Positions 18,126-27,357 are shown, numbered from the stretch's first letter. The stretch is 64,000 nucleotides of DNA from Paraburkholderia nodosa DSM 21604 (GCF_000519185.1 NZ_JAFA01000008.1:248405-312404), one strand, 5' to 3'. Notes: generated by a model from the sequence alone, not told the origin. Numbers and translations are program-made.

Positions 18126-19517
18126 ATGAATTCCCAAACCGACCTCGTCCCCGCCACCGGCAGCACGCCGGCATCCACGGCCGCTGCGGATTCCGCTTCG
18201 CAGCTCATCGCGCAGCACGCGCAGTTCGTCGACTGGATGCGATCGGTCGCGCCCTACATCCACGCGTTCCAGGGCAAGACTTTCGTCGTCGGTTTCGGCG
18301 GCGAGGTCGTACACCAGAACCTGCTCAACGCGCTCGTTGCCGACATCGCGCTCTTGCAGGCCATGGGCATCCAGATCGTGCTCGTGCACGGTTCGCGCCC
18401 TCAGGTCGAGGAGCAGATGAGCCTGCATGGCGTCGAATCCGAGTTCTCGCATGGCATGCGCATCACCAATGCCCGCGCGCTCGAATCGGCGAAGGAAGCG
18501 GCCGGTGAAGTACGTCTCGATATCGAGGCGGCGATCAGCCAGGGTCTGCCGAACACGCCCATGGCGCACGCGCACATCAGCGTGGTGTCGGGCAACTTCG
18601 TGACAGCGCGGCCGGTCGGCATTCTCGACGGCGTGGACTTCCAGCACACGGGCGTCGTGCGCAAGATCGACGCCGATTCGATCCGCCACTCGCTCGCGAG
18701 CCGCAAGCTCGTGCTGCTCTCGCCGCTCGGTTTTTCGCCCACGGGCGAGGCGTTCAATCTGTCGATGGAAGACGTCGCCTCGGCGGCAGCCATCGCGCTG
18801 CGCGCCGACAAGATCGTCTTCCTTACGGAAACGCAGGGCCTGATCGACGAGGAAGGCGAGCTGATCCGCGAAATGTCGCTCGACGACGCCTACAAGCTGC
18901 AAGAAGGCGGCACCGTGCTCGGCGACGAAGGCTTCTATCTGAAGCACTCCATTCGCGCGTGCCGCGGCGGCGTGGGCCGTGCGCACATCATTCCCTACGC
19001 ACTCGACGGCGGCTTGCTGCTCGAACTGTTCCTGCACGACGGCGTGGGCACCATGATCTCTTACGAGAATCTGGAAAGCCTGCGCGAAGCCACGCCTGAC
19101 GACGTCGGCGGCATTCTCACGCTGATCGAGCCGCTCGAAACCGACGGCACGCTCGTGCGGCGCGGGCGTCACCAGATCGAGCGCGACATCGACCACTTCT
19201 CGGTGATCGAGCACGATGGCGTGCTGTTCGGCTGCGCGGCGCTTTACGCGTATTCGCAGGAGCGTATCGGCGAAATGGCGTGTCTCACGGTCTCGCCCGA
19301 AGCACAAGGCTCCGGCGACGGCGAACGCCTCTTGCGCCGCATCGAGCAGCGCGCACGGGCGCGCGGCCTCACACGCATTTTCGTGCTCACCACGCGCACC
19401 GAACACTGGTTCCTGAAGCGCGGCTTCGTCAAGGCAACGGTGGACGATCTGCCCGAAGACCGCCGCCGCCTCTATAACTGGCAGCGCAAATCGCTCGTGC
19501 TGATGAAGCAGCTCTGA
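18126..19517 (+). CDS. argA: N-acetylglutamate synthase
   Basis: A 463-residue amino-acid N-acetyltransferase that makes N-acetylglutamate, the first step of arginine synthesis. An amino-acid kinase-like domain (GGEVVHQNLLNALV, VHGSRPQVEEQM) covers roughly residues 35-310 and binds the arginine feedback inhibitor in the family. A GNAT acetyltransferase domain follows, with EMACLTVSPEAQGSGDGERLL as the acetyl-CoA loop. The length fits ArgA (about 440-460). The start at 18126 leaves just 23 bases to the divergent hrpA start. yggX follows after 42 bases. Confidence 0.94.
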   Translation: MNSQTDLVPATGSTPASTAAADSASQLIAQHAQFVDWMRSVAPYIHAFQGKTFVVGFGGEVVHQNLLNALVADIALLQAMGIQIVLVHGSRPQVEEQMSLHGVESEFSHGMRITNARALESAKEAAGEVRLDIEAAISQGLPNTPMAHAHISVVSGNFVTARPVGILDGVDFQHTGVVRKIDADSIRHSLASRKLVLLSPLGFSPTGEAFNLSMEDVASAAAIALRADKIVFLTETQGLIDEEGELIREMSLDDAYKLQEGGTVLGDEGFYLKHSIRACRGGVGRAHIIPYALDGGLLLELFLHDGVGTMISYENLESLREATPDDVGGILTLIEPLETDGTLVRRGRHQIERDIDHFSVIEHDGVLFGCAALYAYSQERIGEMACLTVSPEAQGSGDGERLLRRIEQRARARGLTRIFVLTTRTEHWFLKRGFVKATVDDLPEDRRRLYNWQRKSLVLMKQL

Positions 19518-19559
19518 GCGCGCCGCCACCCACACATACGACTACAGGAGAAGCACAGC

Positions 19560-19835
19560 ATGGCCCGTATGATCCAATGCGCGAAGCTCGGCAAGGAAGC
19601 CGAAGGCCTCGACTTTCCGCCGCTGCCGGGCGAGCTCGGCAAGCGCATCTACGAAAACGTCTCGAAAGAGGCATGGCAGCAGTGGCTCAAGCAGCAGACC
19701 ATGCTCATCAACGAAAACCGGCTGAACATGGCCGATCCGCGCGCGCGCCAGTACCTGATGAAGCAGACCGAGAAGTTCTTCTTCGGCGAAGGTGCCGACC
19801 AGGCTTCGGGCTACGTGCCGCCGACCGAAGGCTAA
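19560..19835 (+). CDS. yggX: Oxidative damage protection protein YggX
   Basis: A 91-residue YggX-family protein. [20 protein letters not shown] at the start is the family signature, including the conserved Cys7. YggX limits Fe-dependent oxidative damage and helps protect Fe-S clusters. An AGGAG site lies 11 bases upstream of the ATG. It is in an apparent operon with argA and is followed by a strong terminator. Confidence 0.95.
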   Translation: MARMIQCAKLGKEAEGLDFPPLPGELGKRIYENVSKEAWQQWLKQQTMLINENRLNMADPRARQYLMKQTEKFFFGEGADQASGYVPPTEG

Positions 19836-19898
19836 CGCCTTGCGGTGCGCGCCCGGGATCTGTCCCTGAGGCGCACAAACACAGCAGATTGCACTGCA

Positions 19899-19926
19899 AA
19901 AACCGCGCCCCCGGCGCGGTTTTTTT
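19899..19926 (+). terminator. Rho-independent terminator after yggX
   Basis: Stem AAACCGCGCC, loop CCC and GGCGCGGTTT run into TTTT on the plus strand, 64 bases after the yggX stop. The rest of the gap to the next gene (19927-20482) shows no convincing ORF or other element. Confidence 0.92.
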
Positions 19927-20482
19927 ATGCGCTTCATGCGCTTTCCAGGCCGCGGAAGCGGTTCCACCGAAACGGCGCAATCCCCCGCCACATGGGGCTT
20001 CCAGCCCGCGCCCCGAATCCCCGCAGATACCGGGGTTTGCGCGATCTTCCGTTATCGTGCTAACATGTGGCCTCGTTCAACAGGCATTAGCCATCAATTG
20101 CATTCGGCACGGCACCCCAAAACGCCATTATCCCGAATGCGCATATGACAAAAGGAACGCTCCGCCACGCGGGCTTCTTTTTCGTTTCAGCGGCGCTTTG
20201 ACCAGGCAACCCCAGGCACCTCGTGCCGGTCCAGCGTCCTCATGCGTCCTGCCCCCCTTCCACGGCCACGCAGGCGCAACGTTAAACACAATTTGTCCGA
20301 GTGTCGTTTCGCGACACTTCAGCATTGCTTTCGTGCGCCGCTCGCCTTGTGCGATGCACCATCGGCCCGCCCTCGTCCCTGACGTCACGCGGCGAGCCGT
20401 GCGCGAAATGTCGCCGCTATCGCGAAACGGTACTCTCCGGCAACCGTGGCGAGCCCTCGTGGGTTCGTCGCAGTCATTGGAG

Positions 20483-21949
20483 ATGCAGACCTTGACCGCT
20501 TCCACTTCCGGCTCGTCGGCCCAGACCGACCTTACCCTCGACGACATCACGATCGTCGATAAAAGCCTCCTCAAACGCGCCGTCGGCGCCATGGCGCTCG
20601 GCAACGCCATGGAATGGTTCGACTTCGGCGTGTACAGCTACATCGCCGTCACGCTCGGCCAGGTGTTCTTCCCGTCGAGCAGCCCTTCGGCGCAGCTCAT
20701 CGCCACGTTCGGCACGTTCGCGGCCGCGTTCGTCGTGCGCCCGATCGGCGGCATGGTGTTCGGGCCGCTCGGCGACCGCATCGGCCGCCAGCGCGTGCTC
20801 GCGATGACGATGATCATGATGGCCTGCGGCACCTTCGCCATCGGCCTGATTCCCTCGTACAAGTCGATCGGCATTGCCGCGCCCGCGCTGCTGCTCGTGG
20901 CGCGCCTGGTGCAGGGCTTCTCGACCGGTGGCGAATACGGCGGCGCGGCGACCTTCATCGCCGAATTCGCCACCGACAAGCGCCGCGGCTTCATGGGCAG
21001 CTTCCTCGAGTTCGGCACGCTGATCGGCTATGTGTTCGGCGCGGGCACGGTTGCCGTGCTGACCGCCGCGCTCTCGCACCAGCAGCTGCTCGACTGGGGC
21101 TGGCGCGTGCCGTTCATGATCGCGGGTCCGCTCGGCCTCGTGGGTCTCTATATCCGCACGAAGCTCGAAGAAACGCCCGCGTTCAAGCGCGAAGCGGAAC
21201 TGCGCGAAGCCGAAGAGCACACGCGCCCGAAGCTCACGCTGCATTCGCTTCTCACGCAGCATCTGCGCCCCTTCCTGCTGTGCGTGGGTCTCGTGCTGAT
21301 CTTCAACGTGACCGACTACATGGCGCTGTCGTACCTGCCGAGCTACCTCTCGGCAACGCTGCACTTCAACGAGACGCACGGCCTCTTCCTCGTGCTGATC
21401 GTGATGGTGCTCATGATGCCGATGACGCTCGCGTTCGGCCGTCTCTCCGACGCCGTGGGCCGCAAGCCGGTGATGCTCGCGGGCTGCGTGGGCCTGATCC
21501 TGTTGTCGATCCCGTCGCTCACGCTGATCCAGACGGGCGCGCTCGTGCCGGTGTTTTTCGGCCTCCTGATTCTCGGCGCGCTGCTCTCGTGCTTCACGGG
21601 CGTGATGCCCTCGGCGCTGCCGGCGCTGTTCCCGACCGCGATCCGCTATGGCGCGCTCGCGATCGGCTTCAACGTGTCGGTGTCGCTGTTCGGCGGTACC
21701 ACGCCGCTCGTGGCGGCATGGCTCGTCGCGCACACGCAGAACCTCATGATGCCCGCGTACTACCTGATGGGCGCGGCGGTGATCGGCATCATCTCGGTGC
21801 TGGCGCTGCATGAAACGGCGCGCCGCCCGCTGCCGGGCTCGGCGCCGAGCGTGAGCACCAAGGCGGAAGCGCACGCGGTGCTGCGCGGGGTGCGTCTCGC
21901 GCGCGAACTCGACGAGGAATACGCGGTCGCCAACGCCGTGCGCGCCTGA
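20483..21949 (+). CDS. proP: ProP-like MFS metabolite/proton symporter
   Basis: A 488-residue, 12-helix major facilitator transporter of the metabolite:H+ symporter family. Signatures include AMEWFDFGVYSY in helix 1, the loop motif GPLGDRIGRQRVL and the repeated version GRLSDAVGRKPV. ProP of E. coli takes up proline and betaine during osmotic stress. This protein lacks the long C-terminal coiled coil used for osmosensing, so the substrate is open. GGAG directly abuts the ATG at 20483, which is too close; a TTG at 20492, nine bases after GGAG, is a likely true start. A bidirectional terminator follows. Confidence 0.88.
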   Translation: MQTLTASTSGSSAQTDLTLDDITIVDKSLLKRAVGAMALGNAMEWFDFGVYSYIAVTLGQVFFPSSSPSAQLIATFGTFAAAFVVRPIGGMVFGPLGDRIGRQRVLAMTMIMMACGTFAIGLIPSYKSIGIAAPALLLVARLVQGFSTGGEYGGAATFIAEFATDKRRGFMGSFLEFGTLIGYVFGAGTVAVLTAALSHQQLLDWGWRVPFMIAGPLGLVGLYIRTKLEETPAFKREAELREAEEHTRPKLTLHSLLTQHLRPFLLCVGLVLIFNVTDYMALSYLPSYLSATLHFNETHGLFLVLIVMVLMMPMTLAFGRLSDAVGRKPVMLAGCVGLILLSIPSLTLIQTGALVPVFFGLLILGALLSCFTGVMPSALPALFPTAIRYGALAIGFNVSVSLFGGTTPLVAAWLVAHTQNLMMPAYYLMGAAVIGIISVLALHETARRPLPGSAPSVSTKAEAHAVLRGVRLARELDEEYAVANAVRA

Positions 21950-21968
21950 TAAGGCACCACTGAAACGC

Positions 21969-21998
21969 AAAAAGGCCAGCTTCGTGCTGGCCTTTTTT
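21969..21998. terminator. Bidirectional terminator between convergent genes
   Basis: AAAAAGGCCAGC, a 5-base loop and GCTGGCCTTTTTT form a symmetric hairpin with T tracts on both strands. It lies 20 bases after the transporter stop (plus) and 20 bases after the phosphoesterase stop (minus). Confidence 0.94.
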
Positions 21999-22017
21999 CT
22001 CGCGCGCTCGCTTAGTG

Positions 22018-22506
22018 CTATTCGACGAGATTGACGTGCTCGACGTCCAGTGCGCCCGTGCTGCCGATCGTCAGGATCGCCGCCGAGATCGGCAACTTGA
22101 AGCGGCGCGGCCCCGCGCTGCCAGGGTTCACGTACAGCACGCCCTCGCGCGTTTCGAGCGCGGGCTTGTGCGAATGCCCGCTCACGACCACAGCAATGCC
22201 ATCGGCTGCAGGATCGCCCTGCAGGTCGCGCAGTTCGTGGACCACCGCAAGCCGGACCCCAGCCAGCGCGACGGTGGTCTGCACCGGCAACGCCTCGGCC
22301 CACGCGCCATGATCGTTGTTGCCGCGCACGGCGGTGAGCGGCGCGATGGCCGCGAGCGCATCGAGCACGCGTTGACCGCAGATGTCGCCCGCATGCACGA
22401 TGGCGTCCGCGCCCTCGACGAAGGCGAGCAGCTCCGGACGCAGTAGATTGTGCGTGTCGGACACCAGTGCAATACGTAGCGGAAGCGGCGGATGTTTCGC
22501 GGACAT
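22018..22506 (-). CDS. YfcE-like metallophosphoesterase
   Basis: A 162-residue calcineurin-like phosphoesterase. The metal-binding motifs are all present: SDTHN, GDICG, GNND and GHSHKP, plus NPGS. The family includes phosphodiesterases of the YfcE/MJ0936 type. An alternative in-frame ATG at 22551 would add 15 residues, overlap the cupin stop as ATGA and have a better upstream purine run; translation coupled to the cupin gene is therefore possible. It ends at the bidirectional terminator. Confidence 0.9.
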   Translation of the reverse strand: MSAKHPPLPLRIALVSDTHNLLRPELLAFVEGADAIVHAGDICGQRVLDALAAIAPLTAVRGNNDHGAWAEALPVQTTVALAGVRLAVVHELRDLQGDPAADGIAVVVSGHSHKPALETREGVLYVNPGSAGPRRFKLPISAAILTIGSTGALDVEHVNLVE

Positions 22507-22547
22507 GGCGTTGCTTTTTGGTTGAATACTGCCGATTATCGCCGCGC

Positions 22548-22922
22548 TCATGCCTCGCCGTCGCCCTCCCCTGGCGCCGCGCCGACATACACCGCGAGCC
22601 ACACGCTCGGCACGGTCGGATCGGTCCACGACACACGATGACGGCAGTGCGCCGGGATGTGCACGTAGTCGCCGGGCAGCAGGCGTCGCGGCGGCGCTGC
22701 CGGGTCCTCGAATTCCAGCGTCGCCGCGCCGGCAAGAAGCGCCACCCACTCCTCGCGCGCGTCGTCGTACCAGAAACCCGGCGGGCTCGCCTGGCCCGTG
22801 GAGACGATGCGCTCGATCAGCACCCCGCCGCGCGAAACGAGCGTGTCGATGCGCTCGTCATTGGCGTCGTGATGAATGCCTGCGAAGAGATTGCCGAATG
22901 CGGCCGTGTTCAGTTCGTTCAT
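22548..22922 (-). CDS. Cupin domain protein
   Basis: A 124-residue single-domain cupin. The first cupin motif region is EEWVALLAGAATLEFED and the second LLPGDYVHIPAHCRHRVSWTD, with His residues suited to metal binding. The ATG at 22922 lies 10 bases after the flavoprotein stop. A TTG at 22940 would overlap the upstream gene and is less likely. Function is unknown; the operon links it to a flavoprotein disulfide reductase and a phosphoesterase. Confidence 0.85.
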   Translation of the reverse strand: MNELNTAAFGNLFAGIHHDANDERIDTLVSRGGVLIERIVSTGQASPPGFWYDDAREEWVALLAGAATLEFEDPAAPPRRLLPGDYVHIPAHCRHRVSWTDPTVPSVWLAVYVGAAPGEGDGEA

Positions 22923-22932
22923 GCAAATGCGC

Positions 22933-24336
22933 TCATTCAAGAGGTTTCAGGCCGTCGAGCAAGGTCGGCACCAGCTCGCTCACGGTCGGGTGGATGTGCA
23001 TCGCATACTGCAGCGTCGTGTAGGGCGCGTCGGCCGTCATCGTGTCGATGAACGTGTGGATCGCCTCGTCGCCCTCGATGCCGAAGATCGCCGCGCCGAG
23101 AATACGTTGCGTCTGCGGGTCTACCAGCGCCTTCATGAAGCCGTCCGTCTCGCCGCGTTCGCGCGCGCGGCCCACGCGCGACATAGGCATCGTGGCCATG
23201 AGCGCGGGTTTGCCGCGCTCGCGCACTTCGCGCTCGCTCATGCCGACGCGCGCAAGCGGCGGGTCGACGTACACCGCGTAGGCGGGAATGCGCGTGTCGG
23301 CACTGCGCACTTTGCCGTCCAGCAGATTCGCCGCGACGATCTGAAAGTCGTCGTATGAAGTATGCGTGAACGCGCCGCGGCCATTCACGTCGCCGAGCGC
23401 CCAGATGCCCTGCACGCGCGTGCGCAACTGGCCGTCCACGGCGATGAGCCCGTGCGCGTCGCGCTCGATGCCCGCGGCGTCCAGCCCCAGATCGTCCGTG
23501 TTCGGCAGGCGGCCGGTCGCGAAGAGCAGATGCGAAACGTCGAGCGGACCGCTGTCGAGCGCGATGCGCACGCCCGCCTGGCCATCCAGCGGCGCGACGC
23601 TGCGAGGCTCTGCACCGAAGCGAAAATCCACGCCTTCGCGTGCGAGCACGTCCAGGACCGCGCGCGAATAATCCTCGTCCTCGCGCGCGAGCACGCGCTG
23701 ACCGCGCACGAGCACCGTCACGCGGCTGCCGAAGCGGCGGAACATCTGCGCGAATTCGAGCGCCACGTAGCTGCCGCCGCAGATCGCCAGATGCTCGGGC
23801 AGTTGCTCCAGCGCAAGCAGCGTCGAGTTGGTTTCGTAGCGGATCGTTTCGACGCCTGGAATGGCAGGAATCTGCGCGCGCGTGCCCGTGTTGATGAAGA
23901 TCGCGGGCGCTTCGAGATCCACCTGCGCGCCGTCGTGAGTAGCAACGCGCACCGCGTGCGCGCCGGTGAAGCGCGCGTGCCCTCTGAACACGGTGACGTT
24001 CGGCGCATGGCGCAGCCATTGCTCGACGCCATCGCGCGACGCCCCGATGATGCGCTCCTTGCGCGCCTTAACGAACGCGAGATCGACGCGCACGTCGCCC
24101 GGCTGCGCGCCCTTGCCGATTTGCACGCCGAAGTCCGCCGCATGGCGCGCAACGTGGGCGGCACGCGCGCAGGCGACATACGCCTTGGTCGGCGTGCAAC
24201 CCACGTTCACGCAGGTCCCGCCGAATGACGCGCGCTCGATCACCGCGGTCTTGCGGCCGCTCTTGCCAAGCCGCACCGCGAGAGGCGGGCCGCTCTGCCC
24301 CGTGCCGATCACGATCGCATCGAAACGTTGTGCCAT
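22933..24336 (-). CDS. Mercuric reductase-like FAD/NAD(P) disulfide oxidoreductase
   Basis: A 467-residue class I pyridine-nucleotide disulfide oxidoreductase. The N-terminal FAD loop is IGTGQSGPP, and the redox-active disulfide is in GGTCVNVGCTPTK. The second Rossmann motif is CGGSYVALEFAQMF, and GDVNGRGAFTHTS is the second FAD motif. The C-terminal catalytic His-Glu region is HIHPTVSELVPTLL. It lacks the N-terminal HMA domain and terminal Cys pair of MerA, so it is a MerA-like paralogue rather than proven mercuric reductase. It is the first gene of a three-gene minus-strand operon. Confidence 0.9.
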   Translation of the reverse strand: MAQRFDAIVIGTGQSGPPLAVRLGKSGRKTAVIERASFGGTCVNVGCTPTKAYVACARAAHVARHAADFGVQIGKGAQPGDVRVDLAFVKARKERIIGASRDGVEQWLRHAPNVTVFRGHARFTGAHAVRVATHDGAQVDLEAPAIFINTGTRAQIPAIPGVETIRYETNSTLLALEQLPEHLAICGGSYVALEFAQMFRRFGSRVTVLVRGQRVLAREDEDYSRAVLDVLAREGVDFRFGAEPRSVAPLDGQAGVRIALDSGPLDVSHLLFATGRLPNTDDLGLDAAGIERDAHGLIAVDGQLRTRVQGIWALGDVNGRGAFTHTSYDDFQIVAANLLDGKVRSADTRIPAYAVYVDPPLARVGMSEREVRERGKPALMATMPMSRVGRARERGETDGFMKALVDPQTQRILGAAIFGIEGDEAIHTFIDTMTADAPYTTLQYAMHIHPTVSELVPTLLDGLKPLE

Positions 24337-24489
24337 GCCGCTCTCCTTTGCCGTTGACGCGAATTGAGCCGCGGGTCGCGAAAGGCGGCCGATCGCGCCA
24401 TCTTACGCGCGACGAATGGCCACCGCGCGCAGCGTGGTTCCGCGTATCGGGTCCGTATCGGCGTGTATTGCGAAGGGGAGCGCAGGCGC

Positions 24490-24523
24490 AAAAAAAGAGC
24501 CGCCTCACACGTCGAGGCGGCTC
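24490..24523 (-). terminator. Rho-independent terminator (minus strand)
   Basis: GAGCCGCCTC, a 7-base loop and GAGGCGGCTC form a perfect 10-bp stem followed on the minus strand by TTTTTTT. It lies about 155 bases downstream of the small gene ending at 24680 and supports transcription of that gene. Nothing else is seen in 24337-24679. Confidence 0.9.
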
Positions 24524-24679
24524 ACAGGGTGACGTCACAACAGCAAACGGGCGAAGCCGCTGCGCGTCAGGGGGATCGGCGAACGCCGGGCGCGCTTGCG
24601 TCAGGCGTTCGGTGAATCTGTAACGGGAGACTCAGTCGTTAAAGTTTGGGGAAACCAGGTGCTTGCAATCAATACACAA

Positions 24680-24889
24680 TCAGTGCACGCAATCGGTCGG
24701 CGCACATTCTCCGTGGCCCGCGTTCCAGAGTTCGCGCGAGCGCAGGAAGGCGGCGCGCGCGCCGCGCGTCGCCATCATCAGCCCGACTTGCCCCATGTTG
24801 AAGTCGTGCGACACCATCAGCTGCATCAGGTCCACCATCGGCAGGACCAATGCTGGCTGATATAACTGTCGTTCGATAAAGGATTTCAT
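24680..24889 (-). CDS. Small hypothetical protein
   Basis: A 69-residue protein beginning MKSFIERQLYQPALVLPMVD and ending in a Cys-containing tail (ECAPTDCVH). A GGGAG site seven bases upstream of the ATG and a strong downstream terminator support it as a real gene. The central part (VLPMVDLMQLMVSHDFNMGQ) is amphipathic with many Met residues. There is no signal peptide and I do not recognise a family. Confidence 0.5.
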   Translation of the reverse strand: MKSFIERQLYQPALVLPMVDLMQLMVSHDFNMGQVGLMMATRGARAAFLRSRELWNAGHGECAPTDCVH

Positions 24890-25119
24890 GACCGCTCCCG
24901 CTGCATGCCCCGCGTCCTACTGACGCAAGGTCATTCAATGGTTGTCATTTTAGGAATGCAGCGTGCGCCGATAAATGGGCCGTCCGCGAAGTCACTTGTC
25001 GAAAATCGCAAACAATCGACCCGAATGCGGAGGCAGGGGGGCGGCGGCGTGCCGGCCGGGCATTGCGCGCGGCCGCGCCAAACGGTGCTTTGCGCGAATC
25101 CCGGCCGTGCGGAGGCGCT

Positions 25120-25734
25120 TCAGTCGAGGGGCGTGGCAACGAATGCCGGCAGCGTCTCGGCGTGCGCGGAAAGCGCGGCAATCGCCGGATATCGGGCGGG
25201 ATCAGCGCAGCCGGGCAGCATGTACTGGTTGAAACGCCACGCGACGGCCGCGGTGATGTCCGCTTGCGTGATGCGGCCCGCGCACAGCCAGCCGTCGCGG
25301 CCCGCCACGAGCTGGTCGAGCACGGCCCAGGCCGCGTGCATCTGGGCGTTCACGCGCTCGAACCACGGCTCGTGCTGGCGCTCGGCGGGGCGCAACTGGC
25401 GCTCATAGACCTGCTGCACCGTCTTTTCCATGGCCGCGAGCGCGAAACCGTTCACGCGCAGCGCGAAGGTCCGCTCCTGCGTCTCCTCCGGCATGAGCCG
25501 CTGCGCGGCGGGCACTTTGCGATCCAGGTAGTCGAGGATCAGCGTCGAGTCGATCAACTGGGTGCCGTCGTCGTCGATGAACGTCGGCGCCTTCACGACG
25601 GGATTGATCTGAGCAAATTCGTCGTACTGCCGAAATACCGAAATGCTGCGGTGCTCGAACTCGAGCCCCAGCACATGGAGCGAAATCGCGACGCGACGCA
25701 CATAGGGGGAGTCCATCATGCCGATCAACTGCAT
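25120..25734 (-). CDS. Glutathione S-transferase
   Basis: A 204-residue GST. The thioredoxin-like N-domain opens MQLIGMMDSPYVRRVAISL, placing Ser9 or Tyr11 at the usual active-site position, and continues to VVKAPTFIDDDGTQLIDSTLI, where the Pro and the acidic-Ser pair bind glutathione. An all-helical C-domain follows, with AGRITQADITAAV as the conserved folding motif. The ATG at 25734 is chosen over an upstream in-frame codon because it starts directly at the domain. The gene stands alone; the substrate is unknown. Confidence 0.92.
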   Translation of the reverse strand: MQLIGMMDSPYVRRVAISLHVLGLEFEHRSISVFRQYDEFAQINPVVKAPTFIDDDGTQLIDSTLILDYLDRKVPAAQRLMPEETQERTFALRVNGFALAAMEKTVQQVYERQLRPAERQHEPWFERVNAQMHAAWAVLDQLVAGRDGWLCAGRITQADITAAVAWRFNQYMLPGCADPARYPAIAALSAHAETLPAFVATPLD

Positions 25735-26168
25735 GGGTTCACCTCGCACAGAAAAAAAGGGATCGGACGTCGATCTTGCAGGAAGCCCTCGCACATTTCA
25801 AGGCAAGTTGAGCACACCCGGATCGGCGCCCTGCCAAGACGGCTCGTTGTGCAAAAACACACCGTGTCGATGTGCCACGTCCGGCTCGCCGCACAACAGG
25901 GCTACATTTGTTAGCAGACGTCGGATCTGACGCGTCGCGGCATTGTTGCGACGCAGCGCCCCATCCTGCGTACGGGCGCTTTTTTACCGTGCCGCGCTGC
26001 TCAAGGCGCAGCGGTGCGTGGGGTCCAAGCGAAGGATGCCGAAGCATTACGCAGAGCGCATGAAAGCGGGTTTTTGCGCGCCACATGTGCTGCAGTGCAT
26101 CGCCGGGAAACTCCTGGATTCGGACGCCGAACGGCTGAGATAGTCTCAATGCACAAGGAGACGAAATC

Positions 26169-26417
26169 ATGAGACAGGCATTCAATGTTGGTGTTGTCAT
26201 CGTCCTCGCCCTCCTCCTCGCGAATCGTGCCATGACACGTGTGCAGGCTCACGAGGCTGGCTCGCTTACCTGTGCCCAGGGCTCCGCACTCGTCAAGGCC
26301 GAAGCACTCGTGCGCGGATTCGGCGAACGCGGCGCGAGCGCCCAGGGCGAAAACTTCCTCTCTTCCTGTCTCGTTTCGGGCCAGGGTCAAGTCGGCGACC
26401 TGATCGCCCACGACTGA
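26169..26417 (+). CDS. Small exported protein of unknown function
   Basis: An 82-residue protein with an AAGGAG site eight bases upstream. The first 28 residues form a typical signal peptide (hydrophobic VGVVIVLALLLA, possible cleavage after VQA). The mature part of about 54 residues has two cysteines, in LTCAQG and SSCLVSG, that could form a periplasmic disulfide. No family recognised. The 434 bases upstream (25735-26168) hold nothing I can support. Confidence 0.65.
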   Translation: MRQAFNVGVVIVLALLLANRAMTRVQAHEAGSLTCAQGSALVKAEALVRGFGERGASAQGENFLSSCLVSGQGQVGDLIAHD

Positions 26418-26526
26418 ACGCCCTGCGCGCCGCGACCGCCTGGACGTGTTTCGCGGCGCGAGCGCCGTTCAACGGCGCAGCGTGTGGTGCCAGGCGCGCT
26501 CGCGGACCTACCGCGGGAGCGCGCTC

Positions 26527-26825
26527 ATGGCCAACCCGCGCAACGCCGTACATCACCCGGCCGAACCGGGCTACACGCCCGCCGCCGCGGACCACCCTGG
26601 CCGCGGCCGCCCCGATTACCCGCCCGAAGTGAACGCCTCGCTGCGCGACGCCCCCGGCCTTCGCCTCGGGTGCGACAGTCGTCGACCTGGGCGCTGGCAC
26701 CGGTAAATTCACGCGCCGCCTGCTGCGTCGACGCGGTCCACTCATCGATTCGGAGCCCGCGCTGCGCGTGCGGCCGTTCGTGAAGGCGCCTTACGGCACG
26801 GCAGCGTTCCACTGCATCAAACAAG
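26527..26825 (+). pseudogene. Decayed SAM-dependent methyltransferase
   Basis: The frame from 26527 encodes a class I methyltransferase N-terminus with the marker GRPDYPPEVNASLRD. Around 26650-26668 the homology moves to the next frame, which reads GATVVDLGAGTGKFTRRLL, the SAM-binding motif I. Soon after, the sequence becomes unrelated, then PYGTAAFHCIK appears, resembling the family C-terminal tail. The middle of about 180 residues is missing. This suggests a frameshift plus an internal deletion. Recognition of the N-terminal part is firm; the tail assignment is tentative. Confidence 0.7.
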
Positions 26826-26906
26826 CCTGGCGCGCCGAAGCGCACCGCTGCGGGTTGCCAATTCCCCGGGTTGGCGGCGAGAATGCTCGCGGACCACGGA
26901 GAATCT

Positions 26907-27179
26907 ATGAAAGGTTGCATCCTGTTGTTTGGAGTCAGCATGCTGGCGGCGTGCACATCGGTGACGGCCGTCAATTCGAGACAGGATGGGCATCTCACCG
27001 TCACGAGCCGCGCGCGCTGGGATCTGGTTTCGTGGAACCACGTGCGCGCAGCCGGGCTCAGCGAAGCCGAAGACTACTGCGAAAAACAGAAGAAACAGCT
27101 GCACACGGTCGAGATCCACAGCGAAGGCCTGCGCGGCGTGACGTCCCAGACAGTAGAAGTAATCTTCGACTGCATCTGA
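26907..27179 (+). CDS. Small lipoprotein of unknown function
   Basis: A 90-residue lipoprotein. The signal ends in the lipobox LAAC with acylated Cys16. The mature part is about 75 residues with two further cysteines (DYCEKQ and the C-terminal FDCI) and a central WDLVSW. GGAG lies seven bases upstream of the ATG at 26907; an upstream in-frame ATG lacks a site. The family is not recognised. Confidence 0.7.
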   Translation: MKGCILLFGVSMLAACTSVTAVNSRQDGHLTVTSRARWDLVSWNHVRAAGLSEAEDYCEKQKKQLHTVEIHSEGLRGVTSQTVEVIFDCI

Positions 27180-27357
27180 TGGGGGCCGCACAGTCTTCTC
27201 GCTCATCCGCGTCAACCGGGCGTTGCAGCCCGTTAGCGCCCTGTTGCAGACCAAATTGCTCGCGTTAGCGCAATAGTTTGTTGTCGTTCACCCCGATACC
27301 CAAACCGCATGACCGCGCTAAACTGACGATACATTTTGTTACGTTCAGGGCCGAGTC

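Noticed and set aside
20474..22735. A minus-strand frame of 753 codons crossing the ProP-like gene, a bidirectional terminator and the phosphoesterase
   Set aside because: It reads through a strong terminator and is antisense or out of frame to real genes; Arg/His-rich with no domain.
22933..24336. Mercury resistance locus
   Set aside because: The flavoprotein is MerA-like, but it lacks the HMA domain and terminal Cys pair and no merR, merT or merP genes are adjacent.
25943..26143. A 66-codon plus-strand frame before the small exported protein
   Set aside because: No ribosome-binding site or recognisable feature; Arg-rich, compositionally like other spurious frames.
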